Shown: positions 1-12,716 of the stretch, in pieces
Position numbering within the stretch: the first letter of the stretch is position 1
Layout of the letters: the number at the start of each line of letters is the position of its first letter
NCBI GenBank assembly: GCA_033026295.1
Contig: CM065181.1
Location: 9,209,001 to 9,273,000 of the forward strand
Direction: 5' to 3'
Source: Channa striata
Taxonomy: Eukaryota; Chordata; Actinopteri; Anabantiformes; Channidae
Length of the DNA stretch: 64,000 bases
The notes under the pieces: generated by a model
Told to the model about the DNA's origin: nothing
Seen by the model: only the letters and a program-made list of their open reading frames with translations
The model's database searches: none
Position numbers and translations under genes: made by a program

Positions 1-171
1 ATGATATGCATACACATGATTATCATAAATATGACACATTTTATGTAGCCCTGCAGGTACACAATGTATGCATTTGTGCATATATGTTCTGGTGTGTGTG
101 TTTTTGTGTACGTGTGTTTGGGTACTTGGTTGATCTCTGTGCTCACATATGCATATTTATGCCTGTGTGGA

Positions 172-173
<2 letters not shown>

Positions 174-204
<31 letters not shown>
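174..204. repeat. (GT)n microsatellite
   Basis: An uninterrupted GT/TG tract of about 31 bp in a longer GT-rich patch (90-204). Confidence 0.95.
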
Positions 205-205
<1 letters not shown>

Positions 206-897
206 TCAAACTGTGGCTCATTGGTATGCTGAGTGTCTCTGGTTTCCCTGTGGTGCTGGGTGGGATAGGAAGCATCTGTCACCTCTGCAGAGATCCAGCA
301 CGCTGCTGACTTAACCCTTAAAGTGCTGCATCACCTGAGGGCTGCCATGAACTAGAGAGAGACCAGAGAGAGAGAGATAGAGGAGGAGATTTCTATTGGC
401 AGAGCCCCCCAGATGGGCGGGGGTATATCAGGATTGTGCCTTGATTGATAAATTTGAGGGAGGGGCAAATGCAGACAGGCATGGCCTATCCTAGCAGGAG
501 GTGGAGCCTGTCTGCTGCACCAAACCAACACCTTGACAACCTATTGGATGACCAAGAAATTTGCTGACATATTATCTTCCGCTCTTTCTTTTCTTCCCCT
601 TTCTCTCTTTTTGTCTCCACCTCTCTTCTGTCTCTTTTGTTGTGATCCACCCAGTAAGTGTCTGTGAGTGGTGGTTGACACAAAACGACACACAGGCTGT
701 GGCCGAGATATAGAGTCTACACAAACACACTTACTTCACATGACAGTGTGAATGGTAGAAAGCATTTAGGTATGTTTGTAGTTCTGTGTCTAAAGAAAAT
801 GATGATAATAAGCTTCCTACCATTTCTACGTGCAATTACATCAGAAAAGCACTGTGGTACCAACACTGGGCTGCATTCGGTTGAGATGCGTTGCAAG

Positions 898-922
898 TTT
901 TAGTTTAGTTTAGTTTAGTTTT
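898..922 (+). repeat. (TTTAG)n short tandem repeat
   Basis: About four and a half copies of the pentamer TTTAG in tandem. Confidence 0.8.
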
Positions 923-2477
923 TCTCTGTTTATATCATTTACACCTGTGCTTTTCCTGCTAATGGCACGGCCACACCGTGAAATTCATTTCCGACAATCG
1001 TTAATTTATGCAATAAGGAGTTTCACTGAAAACGGGAAACATGGAAACACCTCACTGAGCTACAAAGCCTGCTAAATGCATGCTGTCAGTTAGGAAACTC
1101 ATTTGTTGACAAATTCACACATTTCATTAAAAAGACACAATTTAAATGTCTGCGTATAATTCAGATTTTGTAATAAAATTCACATTCACAAAGTAGAAAG
1201 TTACATAAATGTGATGCACATCCACTGATTAAGGGTATTTTTTTCAACAAATTTTCTTTGTTAAATGTGTGTGGTTTGTGTGTGGAAAAGTTGTTTTTAT
1301 CTGCTTGCTGTAACTCATGCATACTGCTAATCTGTGGAATTTTGAAAAATACACTCAGCGGAGAGAAACAGAGGAAATGTATGTGTGTGTGTCCTCCGGG
1401 TGTCATTGAGCTCTGGTATAAATCAGCTGGGTGTGTGAGCGTCGGGCTGCAGTAAATTAGCCAGGTTTTAATTGTGTCTGTAATAGATGACTATAATTAG
1501 TCAAGGCTCTTCCTCAGCCTCTACTGCCCTGACACAATCATCTTCTAACCAAACCACACAGCCCTCCATTTCTTTATCTCTCCATCCTTCATCCCTCGGT
1601 AGCTTGGAGGGACAGGAGGGATCTTCTCCTCCTCGTCCTAGGATTCCCCTGTCTGACAGCCTCTCTGAGAAACCCACGAAGAAAGGCCCTTGCCTTTGGT
1701 CTGCCTGACGTTTTCTCTTCCTCCTTAAATACTTCCTAACTTGTCATTTTAATGAATGTTTGAGTTGAGCAGTATCTGAAATATTTGTGTTTCTGATACA
1801 AGCTGTGATAACAGGACAATATCTGAACTATTTATGAGTTGTTATCAACACAAGAAAATATATCTAATGTAATGAAATCACTAAAGTTTCCCAAAGGACT
1901 TAATTTTACACTACTAACCCTGGAATCCACACAACACATTAGTGTTTTAGTGAAATGTTAAAGTTAATATGGACTATGGGCAGCAAGAAACACTTCCTGA
2001 AATTAAGCCATTTCCCATAGTAGCAGTGGCTTCAGCACAAAAATCTTTTTGTTTGACTGACTGTGCCATTTTCCACTACTTTTTTATCTACTGCACATTC
2101 AAAAACTACTTAAAAACAGATTTACCAAAGGCTTTGCTAATTTACTTTGTATTTCTTTTGAAAAGTTGTCCCATCAAGTAGAAATGCTTTACAGGCTCTG
2201 AGGGCTTCCTCACTAATGATACTGACTTATGAAAAAATGTGTGACAGATCGAAGAAAACAAAACAACCTAAAGTTATTTTACAAGCACATTTTCTACCAC
2301 TTGAGAATGTGCATAAAACGCATTATAGAGTTTACCTGAAAATCATTGTTTTAGAGGTGCTCGGACTGTCTCAGGCTCAAAGGATAACATAGCATCTTTT
2401 ACAGGTGAGATTATGAATACATTTTTCATTCATGTGTTTATTTACTGTCTCTCCAGAATGATGGTCATTTAGGGATA

Positions 2478-2545
2478 TCTACTTATCCAAGACACCCTAA
2501 ACAGGATAAGTGGTTACAGATAATAGATGGATGGATGAATCCATC
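2478..2545 (+). repeat. LINE 3'-tail-like fragment with TGGA repeat
   Basis: CAGGATAAGTGGTTACAGA followed by ATGGATGGATGAATCCATCC resembles the end of teleost LINE/SINE copies, which usually read GGATAAGCGG-type sequence, then GAAAATGGATGGATGGA. Only the terminal part is present. Confidence 0.6.
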
Positions 2546-3879
2546 CATGAATCCAAGACAAGTGCAGAATATTACCTTAAAAGAACAGCAGCGGCAGACA
2601 GGGGCTTAACCAGTGAAAGACAATAGTGAAATACATGTAATGTGTACCGAAGGATGACAGATGAAGGGGAAAATCAACAAAAATGTCTCTGTAACTTTGG
2701 AACACTGGACATATATTTTACAAGTTTCTAGAGCCCAGGTTCAGCTGGACAGAGATCTGGTGACAATGTCTCCATAGTCATCTCTTTATTTTGAAAAAAC
2801 CACTCAGTGACATAGTTCAGTTTATTGAGAATATTCCTTATATGCGTCTCTATCCGGCTGCATCCTGGTGGCCCTCTGAGCTGTGTAACCTCGTGCAACG
2901 CGGGGCCAGGATTTAGGTCAAGATGTGTGTGACATGGAATGTCTTCTCCTACATAAAAGATTATGTTTGATACATACATGACTTCTCAAAAATGATCCAA
3001 ACTTCCACACAACCTATATGTCAAATGCACTGAAATGATAAAGATGTCAGTCATGCAGCTGAACTTCCACATTCTGATTTACACTTACTTAGGAGCACAC
3101 AGTTCTACTGCAGATATTAGAGCCATTGCTTGATAATATCTAGCACACCTAATCACTAGCGGGTGTGAGTGACAGAAGGGCCTAACCAATGGGGTCTGAC
3201 ATAGCTGATGTCCTGCTCCTGATAAGGTTGGACAAAACTGAAAAATGTTGCTGCAGGGGGATCCATGCACTGATTAGGCTTGTGTTCGATTCCTACGAGA
3301 GCCGATTCATCAGTGTCCACTAGCAGCCATTTACAGGGTTCTCGGGTGTCAGTGTGGTCACATCGCTGCCAGGACCTCGCCAATCTCTGTCGCACAGAAT
3401 CAGCATCTGAGAGACCAGGAGCTCACCCCTGCCCCATTCGAGCACACATACCGACACAGCAGAGTCCTGTCCCTAATCACAGCAACAAACATGATAAACT
3501 GTGTGCACTAACCCTGCCTGTACACATACAGACCACACACAAGCTGAGCTGAACACACCATACAAACACACACTAGTCCATTCTGAGAGGTGACCCCCCC
3601 CCAACCCGAAGTGCCTTGGTCACCAATCAGGACCACTTTGTCAAGGCACAGGTAACCGTGACGATTCTAATCCCTCGGCAATTGGCCGGTCATTCATCAC
3701 CACCGAGGGAAAGAGAACGAGAGGAGAGGTAGAGAGAGACGGGGGGAGAGGGAGGAAGAAAAGAAAGGGGGCAGGGTATCACAGACAGGGGCAACGGTGC
3801 AGACAAATGGCCCCAAAAATTCAGTATTAATCAGCAACTGATTTGCTGCCCCTTTAAAGCCAATACCACTTAACAACTT

Positions 3880-3903
3880 GAGAGAGAGAGAGAGAGAGAG
3901 AGA
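3880..3903. repeat. (GA)n microsatellite
   Basis: An uninterrupted GA tract of about 24 bp in purine-rich sequence (3710-4020). Confidence 0.95.
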
Positions 3904-4099
3904 AAGGATGGAGGAAAGATGAGTGTGAGGTGGAAAACAGACAAACAAGAAGAGAAAGAAGATGAAACACAAATTAAACGGAATGAGGGAAAGAAAAAAC
4001 AGAGAAGAAAGAAAGGAAAGCAGCTTATTGGAATCTACTGCTGCATTAGGTGATCAGCTTGTGACATGGTAAAATGCTGTGTAAGGTACTCCCCTCAAA

Positions 4100-4122
4100 A
4101 CACACACACACACACACACACG
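4100..4122. repeat. (CA)n microsatellite
   Basis: A CA tract of about 22 bp, followed by a CG-interrupted unit. Confidence 0.95.
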
Positions 4123-4250
4123 CACGCAGTAGCCCCCTGTTGATTTGTCACTGGAGTTGATCAATAGCTGTGATGGAAACAGAATCAGCTCAGATGGATT
4201 AAACGTCCCAGTGGCTCTGACGTTATTTTCCCATTAAAAGAAGGCTAATC

Positions 4251-4252
<2 letters not shown>

Positions 4253-4287
<35 letters not shown>
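4253..4287. repeat. (CA)n microsatellite
   Basis: An uninterrupted CA tract of about 34 bp. Confidence 0.95.
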
Positions 4288-4289
<2 letters not shown>

Positions 4290-6479
4290 ACACAAGTTCA
4301 CATGCACACACTGAAGCACATACATATGTATACTTCTCTACTGCACTGAATGAATGCAGCTTCACATCAATTTGAGCTCAGTTACCAACATAACCAACAT
4401 ACTTTATACACATGGCACCATGTTTGGAAAAGCACACTCGAAAAAAAAAGAAGCTGTGACTAAAGTGTGTCTGTATTGGTCTATGCACACAAAACCGCAC
4501 TTGTGACAAGAAAGTTTACATATTTAGCATTTTTCACATTTTACATAAAATCTATAAAAATATAGACTGGACTTGACGTTCTTTGGATTAGTGTCCACAC
4601 TATGATTTAGTGTAATATTATTAGGTTTAGTTTTACATGACAAGATATTTTAAGATCCTTAAAATCCAATATAGGTGTTTGAGAATTTTTGGTAAAAAAA
4701 ACACGTAGTAATAGTAAATAGTGTTTTACTGAGGTCTTGGTAATCTCCTTGGTAGCACTTGGCATATGACTTGATTCAAAATCTTCAGTTTGGTCATTTG
4801 GTTCTTTGGTTTAAATTTTTAACGTAAAATTTAAAAGCACATTTTTACATAATTTTCACAGTCATCAAACCCTCAGAATTTTACTTGTTTATGTATTCAG
4901 GTACTTTTGTTTTCAGATCTTTATCTCAACAAGGTTATAGGTTATATGCTCAGCTAATAGATGGATATTTACCCTGTAGGATATGTCTGATGTTGTGTAT
5001 TTTTCATAATGTCAAACACAAAAAACCCAACGTCTTTGTCCGTCTCTCGGTACTTTCCAACCCTCTTTCAGCCCCTGGTTCGTGAAACCATGCCTCTTTA
5101 AGGATTTGTCACACACACACAAGCTCAGTATTGCCCTAAAACAGCTGGGCACTATAGTTTTTTGAAAGAGTGACTGAAATCAGACTAAACATTAATGTAT
5201 TTCTCAGGCAAATACATATAATTCAGCACACGGCAAGTGTATGTGGGATTGACACAAAACAAACAGCTCTGCTCACCTTTGTGATAATGAAGTACAATGT
5301 CACCCAGTGCAGCAGTGTGGCTCATTGATGCGTTATTAATAGTTTCTACACAACAATGGAGAGCTCAATAGACTTTGCCTACAGACAGTACTTGCTATGA
5401 CGATAAATGATCTGCTGGTTTTGGTCTTTTCAAGGGATTTGTACCACATTCCTTTCAAATAAACATCACCACACAAGAGACAAAATTCATTTAACCCTAC
5501 AAAACCTGCCCACAAACTGTGGTTCAGGACTGAGATAAGCGTGAGGCAGTAAATAGGGTAAATACTGTACATGACCAAGGACGCTGAGGTGAGATGATAC
5601 ATTATACGACGTGATGCAGGAAGGAACATGAGGCAGAAGTGCAGAAAGGAAGACAAAGAGAGTGATAGCTCTGCAGGGAGGAAGTGTGAGACCATCTGCT
5701 GTTGGCAACCTGCTGTTTCCCCTCTCTCTGCTCACCTTCCCTCTGTTCATTCCCCCCATTTTCCTTGCAATGAAGGTACTCATTCAGTCCATGTCAGGGC
5801 TGACATGTACACACCAGATCTCCACACACACACGAAAAGACTGACATACAGTACAACGCAAGCACGGTTTCTCTTTCAGTTAATGTGTGACTTGATATTT
5901 TACATTTAAACTCCCCAGTACTCATTCCTATTTTCTCTTCATCTCTGTCAGTACAAAAAAATATGCAGACATGATACACATGCAAACACACACTCACAAT
6001 ATACACACAAAACACACACACACACCGTGAAAGGGTCTCTCTAATGGATTCTGAGGATTCCAATTTCCCCTCTGCCACCAAAGACAGAAAACCCTCTGAG
6101 CTCAATTACCCCTGTCTCACACACACTGGACACGGCCGCACACACACATGCGCGCACACTTGGGTGGATCTTCACTTGTATTTACAGACACAGGCACACA
6201 TATCCATGCACAACTTAAGCTGCTGTGACATGCTGAGAATCACACAATCAGAGTCACGCAAGCAAAGTGAGAGGAGTATTAGTCTAAGGGAGATTTTGTG
6301 TGATAGGAGATAACAGGATGAGGAAGGGCGAGAAAACTGAGGGGCTGTGTGGGAGAGGTCAAGATACACAAAAGGAGAAGATGAAAGCATAGAAGTTGGG
6401 AGTGATCAAAACTGCATAACTAAAAAGAGATGTTGAAGAGATACAAGAGCAGAGAGGAGGTGCAGGCCTTCGGCTTTTA

Positions 6480-7345
6480 CAGAATCCACTCTTCCAGAAA
6501 CCTTATTAAATTCTACAATTAGCTGAACGTCTCAAGCTATAAATAGGTTCACTTTTCCCATTTCATGATGTCAGTCAGCAGGCCAGGCTTAGACTGTGGG
6601 GGGAAACAAAACAATTTAAATTATAGCGAGGCTCTCTCTTTGTCTGGCCACCCTTTTAACAGGATAATTACTAGTCTATTCATTCGTGCTTGGCCAGGGC
6701 GATATATCACCTCACTGCGCAGCAGCACCGCTTTCCGTGATAAACGTCCTTTACTGGGGATGTGGATGGGGAGGGGTGGGGGGCTTGATATCAGCTCACT
6801 GTCTGCCACTGGCTTTTACCAAAAGCCTCGTCCACCAGACTGAAAAGCCTCCTACCAGATTCTAGAGAGCACCAGGAGTGCTGCACCTTGGTTTCCAGAG
6901 TGACACCTACATCTTCCCGTGGGATCCTGGCGATGAGGAAAGAAGCGAGAGAGCGAATGAAAGGCAAAGAGAAGGAGCGAAAGGCATCTATTATTCAGCA
7001 TGGCCCCGACCCCTGCATACGCACGCCATTAAAAATAGGAAATCCATAGCGGAGACAAATGGCTTCTAAATGAAGCGCTACAGGAGGAGAGCGGAGATAG
7101 GGACCCCTGTCACATACGCTTTAATTGTCTCCCGGGGCGATAAGAGGATTTATCAAATTCATCGCGCCAGTAAGAGCTGTTGGGCCTACGATGACGAGCT
7201 GCTGGAGAAACAGCCACAGCACGTGTTTGTTCGTTCAAAGATACGCGCCATGAGACGAGAGCAGCGAGCAATTAGAGTGATCATAAATTGTGCCGAGCTC
7301 AAACAAAGCCAGCACCAGCTAACTGTTAGGGTTAAGTAAAACCCA
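6480..7345. promoter_or_regulatory. Candidate conserved non-coding element block
   Basis: This is the least repetitive, most CpG-rich non-genic stretch of the left flank. It contains motif-like words: GATAAGAGGATTTATC (opposed GATA sites, about 7140-7155), CAGCACGTG (E-box), GCAATTAGAGTG and ATCATAAATT (homeodomain/Cdx-like). A frame at 7070-7339 (89 aa, starting MKRYRRRAEIG) spans part of it but shows no known domain and is probably incidental. Regulatory nature is inferred. Confidence 0.35.
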
Positions 7346-10300
7346 GCGCACGGGCTGTTCTGCTGTAAATAAAATGCAATAGAACGAGTTTATAGTTCTA
7401 AGTAAATAGAAACTTAGTGGTAAGTACTTTCATCAGGTAAACTGTTATGCAGCATCAAAAGCTTTTGTGCTCAGCCAAACAGCTTTCACCTAAAAACACA
7501 TTTAAATCCTCTTTTATCGATAGAAACTAAAGCTAATGGTGTATTTTCAAAGACTTGGTCATTATTGCCAATTCACACTTTCCATTTGCTTCTCTTTAAC
7601 ACATGCACTCTACAACATGATGGTAACTTTGGTCATTTAAGGAGGTGCATTTCTGTGTTTTTTATATTTGACTGAAATATGTAAATGAGAAAAAAATGTA
7701 TGTGTAATTGCTTCAAATAAACGCTATATTGAATATATTTGATATATAACAAGAGGGGTAATGAACTGTGCAGACACAAATTTTTGAGCTGCATATGGAA
7801 ATATGTAAAGAGGCAGATACCTTAGTGGACACACGGATGTAGGAAGTGTGAACTGGCCTTTAGAACTGAATGGTTGTAAAAACCACGGATGGGCAGGAAG
7901 TTGGTTTTGATATTTTCATGTGAACTGCTATCAAAACTATATAGTATTTAATTAGAGTAGTGCAAGTTTAAACCATTAATATGAACGCTTATGCGCTATT
8001 TCTATTAAGAAAAAGATATTTAAATATGTTCTGAGTTCAACCATTCTAAACAACAAGTTTTCTTTAACAAAGGCTATTTAAATAATTTCCAAAATACCCA
8101 CACTTGTTTTGTTTTCATACGAGGAACTATTGTCAGTTTATGTGCAGTGAGTCTTGTTGAAATGCAGACTCATAAAACCATAATTCCATGTGCTAATATT
8201 GTATTTCAACAAACAAATCCCTGCTGCCCTGCTTGTCTCCGACTTGTGTTGACATTAAACCAACTGACATGTGCTCTGCCACTGTTTTTTGGCATAAACA
8301 CCAGTTCCCCGAGACTGAGATCCTAATTTGATGTCATGCTGTTTTTATATTAGCTCCAGAGACATATGCAAACATAAACCCATATTTGCCTTCACATAAC
8401 GCACAGAGGCATGCAGCATATATTGTTCTGTTGTTGAGACATTATAAATGACCCCATTAAAATTAATGACAAAAGTAATTAGAATTTAATTACAAAATGA
8501 ATACTTTTTATGATTGTTACAATTAACCCCAACTGATGTTACAACTGACCCTAGGTTGTGGAGTAGATTATGCCAATGTGCTCCTCTGCTTTAGATACGG
8601 TGCATTTCTCTTTCGAGATTACACAGGATGCTTTGAACGAGGCAAATATGAGTGTTCAGTATCAAAGTCTCGGAGGGAAATAACCACAGATTAATAGGGT
8701 AATAAACCAAAGGCATATTAACAGTCCCAGCTCTCATTTGGAGCTGAATTTGGAAGGCAGTACCTTCTCTAAAACACTTTGGTGACAGTTATAGTCAGGA
8801 GTGAAAAATGTATCAACAGAGACCAAAAAAGTGTTCTATGTAAGTGAAAATTCAGATAAGGGCTGAAGAAGCGTGTTTAGCTTTGCATCCCTAGGAGAAT
8901 TAAGTGTGTGCGTGCTGTGTGCCTGTGTGCTGTCTTTTGTGATGGATGAATGACAGTCGGCATGGCAGCTCATCTCCTCTCAGGCGGCTGTGTGACAGAG
9001 AGAGATGTTACAGCGCAGAGACAGGACAACCAGCACACTGGAAGGCAGGTGTCAGACACACACACACACACACAGACCCACACACACAGCATGCACCTGC
9101 ACGCCACATCAAGATCCCCTTTTTTCTGTGCTGCCTTTCACCCGTCTCCCATTTCACAGCCGTGCCACCTCTGTCCACCACCCACCTTTGTCTACACATC
9201 TCCTACAGCCCCTCTGCCCCGTCCATGTACACTGTAAGTGAGCCGTCTTTCCATTTGTGGCGGCTTCCTTGACTTGGGCCCATCAAACACCAGCCCCCTC
9301 CCAATACCTCTCATCCCAATCAATGAGAGTGGCATGAATATTTCACACACCTCAGGCAGGCATGAAGCAGGATGCAGGATGAGGAAGAGGAGGAGTGTCC
9401 CGGTCGCCTGGGGGGAGGAGAAATAAAGGAATGGGGGGGAGGGAGGTGGAGTGTTGGGGAAGGAGGGTGATTTAGGCTGTCAGGGCGCCAGTATGGTGGA
9501 GAGATGGGGCTTCTCTTCCTGAATCAGACAGGGCCAATAACTCATTAGAGAAAGAGAGAGAGATGTAGAGGTGAAGATGTAGAAGAGAGAAAGTGAGGAG
9601 GAGTGGAAAATGAGACGAGAGCTCCTCGCTACAAAGGCAAGGAGATTTTTTGTTTCCTCCATCTCCTTTATTTTTTTGCCATTATCAACTTGTTTCATTC
9701 TGTCTATCGTCTTTTTCTTCCTAACATATCCTCTTCCTCATCTCTGCTTCTTTATTACCCCCAACCCTCCACATACACCCCTTACCATCTTTCCCTCAGC
9801 AACTCCCACTAACCCCTCTCCTCCTCTACTCCTCTCCTCCTTCCTTCCATCTGTCTTTCTTGCTGCAGTGCCCATGCTGCCAGGCAGTATAAATCACATC
9901 TCTGGGCTTGGCTGCAATGGGCCTGAAAATAAAAAGGCATAAAAGTGTCGGGATGAGCTACGGGCTGGGGGGGAGAATTCCTTTATGATGGGTCTAAATC
10001 CTCCTCCTGCCCTGCGTCCTCACTGGCACACACACAAACACACAAAGATTGCTTGTAGACTTTTGCACATGCACAACATACGCCTCTAGTCTGAAATTAC
10101 CCCCTCAACCAGCAGCAGTGTGGGTCTCTCTCTCTCTCTCTGTGTGTGTGTGTCTGTCTCTCCCTCTCCCTCTCTCTCCCTCAGACACCTGTGCAACTGT
10201 CCAAACACACACACTCACTGCCACACTGCCACACATCATGTTAAGCTTTTTGTTGGCCGTGATCAGAATTGAGACGTTTTCCCCTCTGTCTTTAAAGGGG

Positions 10301-12390
10301 CAATTCAACTAAAAGTCTGTGTTGACATAACCCTGTCTTTGTCATCTGCCCTTGCTCACATTTCTCTCTAAGCATTGGCAGCAGCCCTGGAGACAAACTG
10401 TTCTTCTTTTTCAAGAGCAGCATGGAATTAAGGATGATAGGAATGTCATCTACAAAATGGCACCGCTTCATTACTATTTATTCAAATGTGCAGTGGCAGG
10501 ATGAAAGCTGTGATACTTTTAGCTTTTGAAGTAATTCAGTCATCGTCGATTAAACCACAACACAAATGTAGCTCTGTAAATTTGATGCACAATCAGAATG
10601 AATATCCTCAGAAAAGTGTACATCAACCCTTGCAAAATGAAGGTGGAAGTCACAGGTAATAAAATTCTAATACTGTAGAAACAGACTTCATATTTATATA
10701 ATTTTTCAAATACTGTATTTTGTTCACAAAATTGATATACAGGGAGCTCTTCTAAGGTGTATTGTGAAGGATATTTCAGTATTAATAAGGTGTAGATGCA
10801 GTGGATGTGAGAGTAAATGAGCATTCCTGAAGTCATCCATCTTTAATGTCTAAGATGGATTTTACAAAGGTTTGCACCCTGGATTATAGCACAAAGTAGA
10901 GTCACTTCATTGTGTGTAATGGTAATTGTTGACAATTTATGATCTCTCTAGTCTCCATCTATGTATCGTTCTGAGTAAATAAACCAATAAAAAATGATTG
11001 AGGTGGCCTATAACATATTGAAATGAACCTGCTGGCAGAGATGCATTGTAAAGGTTGTCTAAATGATTATGGGAATGAAGATGGAGGTGAGTGAAGGCAC
11101 GTTGAATGGGCAACTCCATCACCTGCTTAAATCCACCTATAGCTCAGAGTTCTCCTTTAATCTACGCCCCGATGCACACTTTGTCAATTCTATTAGATCC
11201 CGCTGTGTGTGGTATGAACGCACACACATAGACACACATAGAGTGATGATGATAATGGTGAGCACCTACCTAGGTAAAGTCTATTCAGTCACAGTGGGAG
11301 CCATCTCAGACCTAATTATGCTTGGTTTGGCGTTTTAACTGTATTGATCAAAACGCTGAAACAAACGAGAAATGCTTATCAAGCTGGAAAAGAAGAGCCC
11401 TCAGGAGATGGTGTGTGTGTGTGCGCACTCTACAGGAGTGAGTGTGAGTGATGGCATAGGTCTGAGTGGTGGTGAGATATTGGTGCTTATAAAAAATTGC
11501 AATTCTGAGCTCTTGAGTTATTAATTACAGCCTCCCCTCCTTCACCCCTTTTTACCAGCCATTAGAAATACTGCCATACACACCATGCACACACACACAT
11601 ATTTCTACACATTTATGCACACACATGCAGGCCTCAGGACACACACACACGCAAATGCACAATCATGCACACACTCCCTCACACAAATTAGCTCGTCCAC
11701 ACCAGCACTAAGTGTACAATACCCTGCTCTGATGAGCAAGCTCCCGTCGACCTTGGAACTCTCTGGAAAGACAATGCAAGGGGAGCCATGCTGCGAACAG
11801 GAGGAGGTGGGGGTTGTGGGAGTAGATAAGGTGGAGGGAGGGATGGAGAGTGGGAGACAATAGATGAGAGAAGAAGGGAGAAAAGGAGAGTAAAAAATAG
11901 TGTAAGTGGAGCTGCTTGGTATAGGGCAGGAGGGCATTGCTCCCTCCCTCTTCTCCATCTCAGCTCATCGTGAATGCAAATGTGGTTTCTATACGGTTCC
12001 TTTGTGCTGCTTCTAACTGCTCCAGAGAGAAGCAATTACAACTGCTCCATTCACTCAGAGAGAGAAAGACACGCATGGATAGAGAAGGGTAATTAATAAA
12101 GAGATAGGAGGGATGAAGGAGAAGAAGAGGAGGTGAACACGTACCTGTGGACAATCTTCAAGTGTATTGATTGCAGAGAAAGACACCCACTTACATGGGT
12201 GCGAGGCTGACGTGGTTGATAATTTTATACCAGCTGTTCTCTGAAAGGTCAGAGGTGAGGTCATTAGCGTTACATCAGAAATATAATGAGGACTGTGTGC
12301 TGTTATGCTGTGAGGCTGCATCTATCTTATAGGTGTAATCACCAATTACTGCTTCAAACAATTAAAAATGTTAATTTCATTGAATCAAAC
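7346..12390. other. Non-coding intergenic sequence
   Basis: No gene was seen. CA- and CT-rich simple sequence lies at 9057-9090, 10128-10190 and 11585-11690. A cluster of TAATTA-type cores is at about 8460-8492. Confidence 0.5.
10128..10190. repeat. Compound (CT)n(GT)n(CTCC)n simple repeat
   Basis: A run of CT, then GT, then CTCCCT-type units, visible directly. Confidence 0.9.
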
Positions 12391-12394
12391 TCCA

Positions 12395-12640
12395 TCCACT
12401 ATGACATCACCTTCCATTCCTCTCTGTCTTTCTGTGGACAGATACTTGCAGTGCCCGTGGCATATCCCATTGCAGTCACAGTGGCCGGGTGGCGCTGCGA
12501 GGTATGGTGGGTGTTTTTATGGCAGTCATTTGGGCCGCTAATATGTCATCTCCATTAGCCGACTTTTAACACTCACAGATAGATTGCCCTGTGACATTTA
12601 TCTCTGCACGGGTCATATTTTAGCTGTTAAATGGCTGACT
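12395..12640. promoter_or_regulatory. Candidate conserved non-coding element with exon-like core
   Basis: The block contains CCGCTAATATGTCATC, TTTTATGGCAGTCATTTGGG and TAGCCGACTTTTAAC. An acceptor-like TTTCTGTGGACAG followed 60 bp later by a donor-like GAG|GTATGG brackets a 20-codon open stretch on the plus strand. No neighbouring exon or domain supports coding, so regulatory DNA is the better guess. Confidence 0.3.
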
Positions 12641-12662
12641 ATGTGTGGAGTGCATGCAAAAT

Positions 12663-12664
<2 letters not shown>

Positions 12665-12712
<48 letters not shown>
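12665..12712. repeat. (GT)n microsatellite
   Basis: An uninterrupted GT tract of about 47 bp. Confidence 0.95.

Positions 12713-12716
<4 letters not shown>

Larger units (their letters stand above)
1..6480. other. Non-coding intergenic sequence, left edge
   Basis: No gene was recognised. The stretch contains GT, GA and CA microsatellites, a short TTTAG tandem repeat and a LINE-tail-like fragment (listed separately). A block at 3595-3700 (AAGTGCCTTGGTCACCAATC, GCAATTGGCCGGTCATTC) has the look of conserved non-coding DNA. Confidence 0.5.

Noticed and set aside
3270..3300. tRNA B-box-like GTTCGATTC
   Set aside because: No A box at the right distance and no cloverleaf can be drawn.
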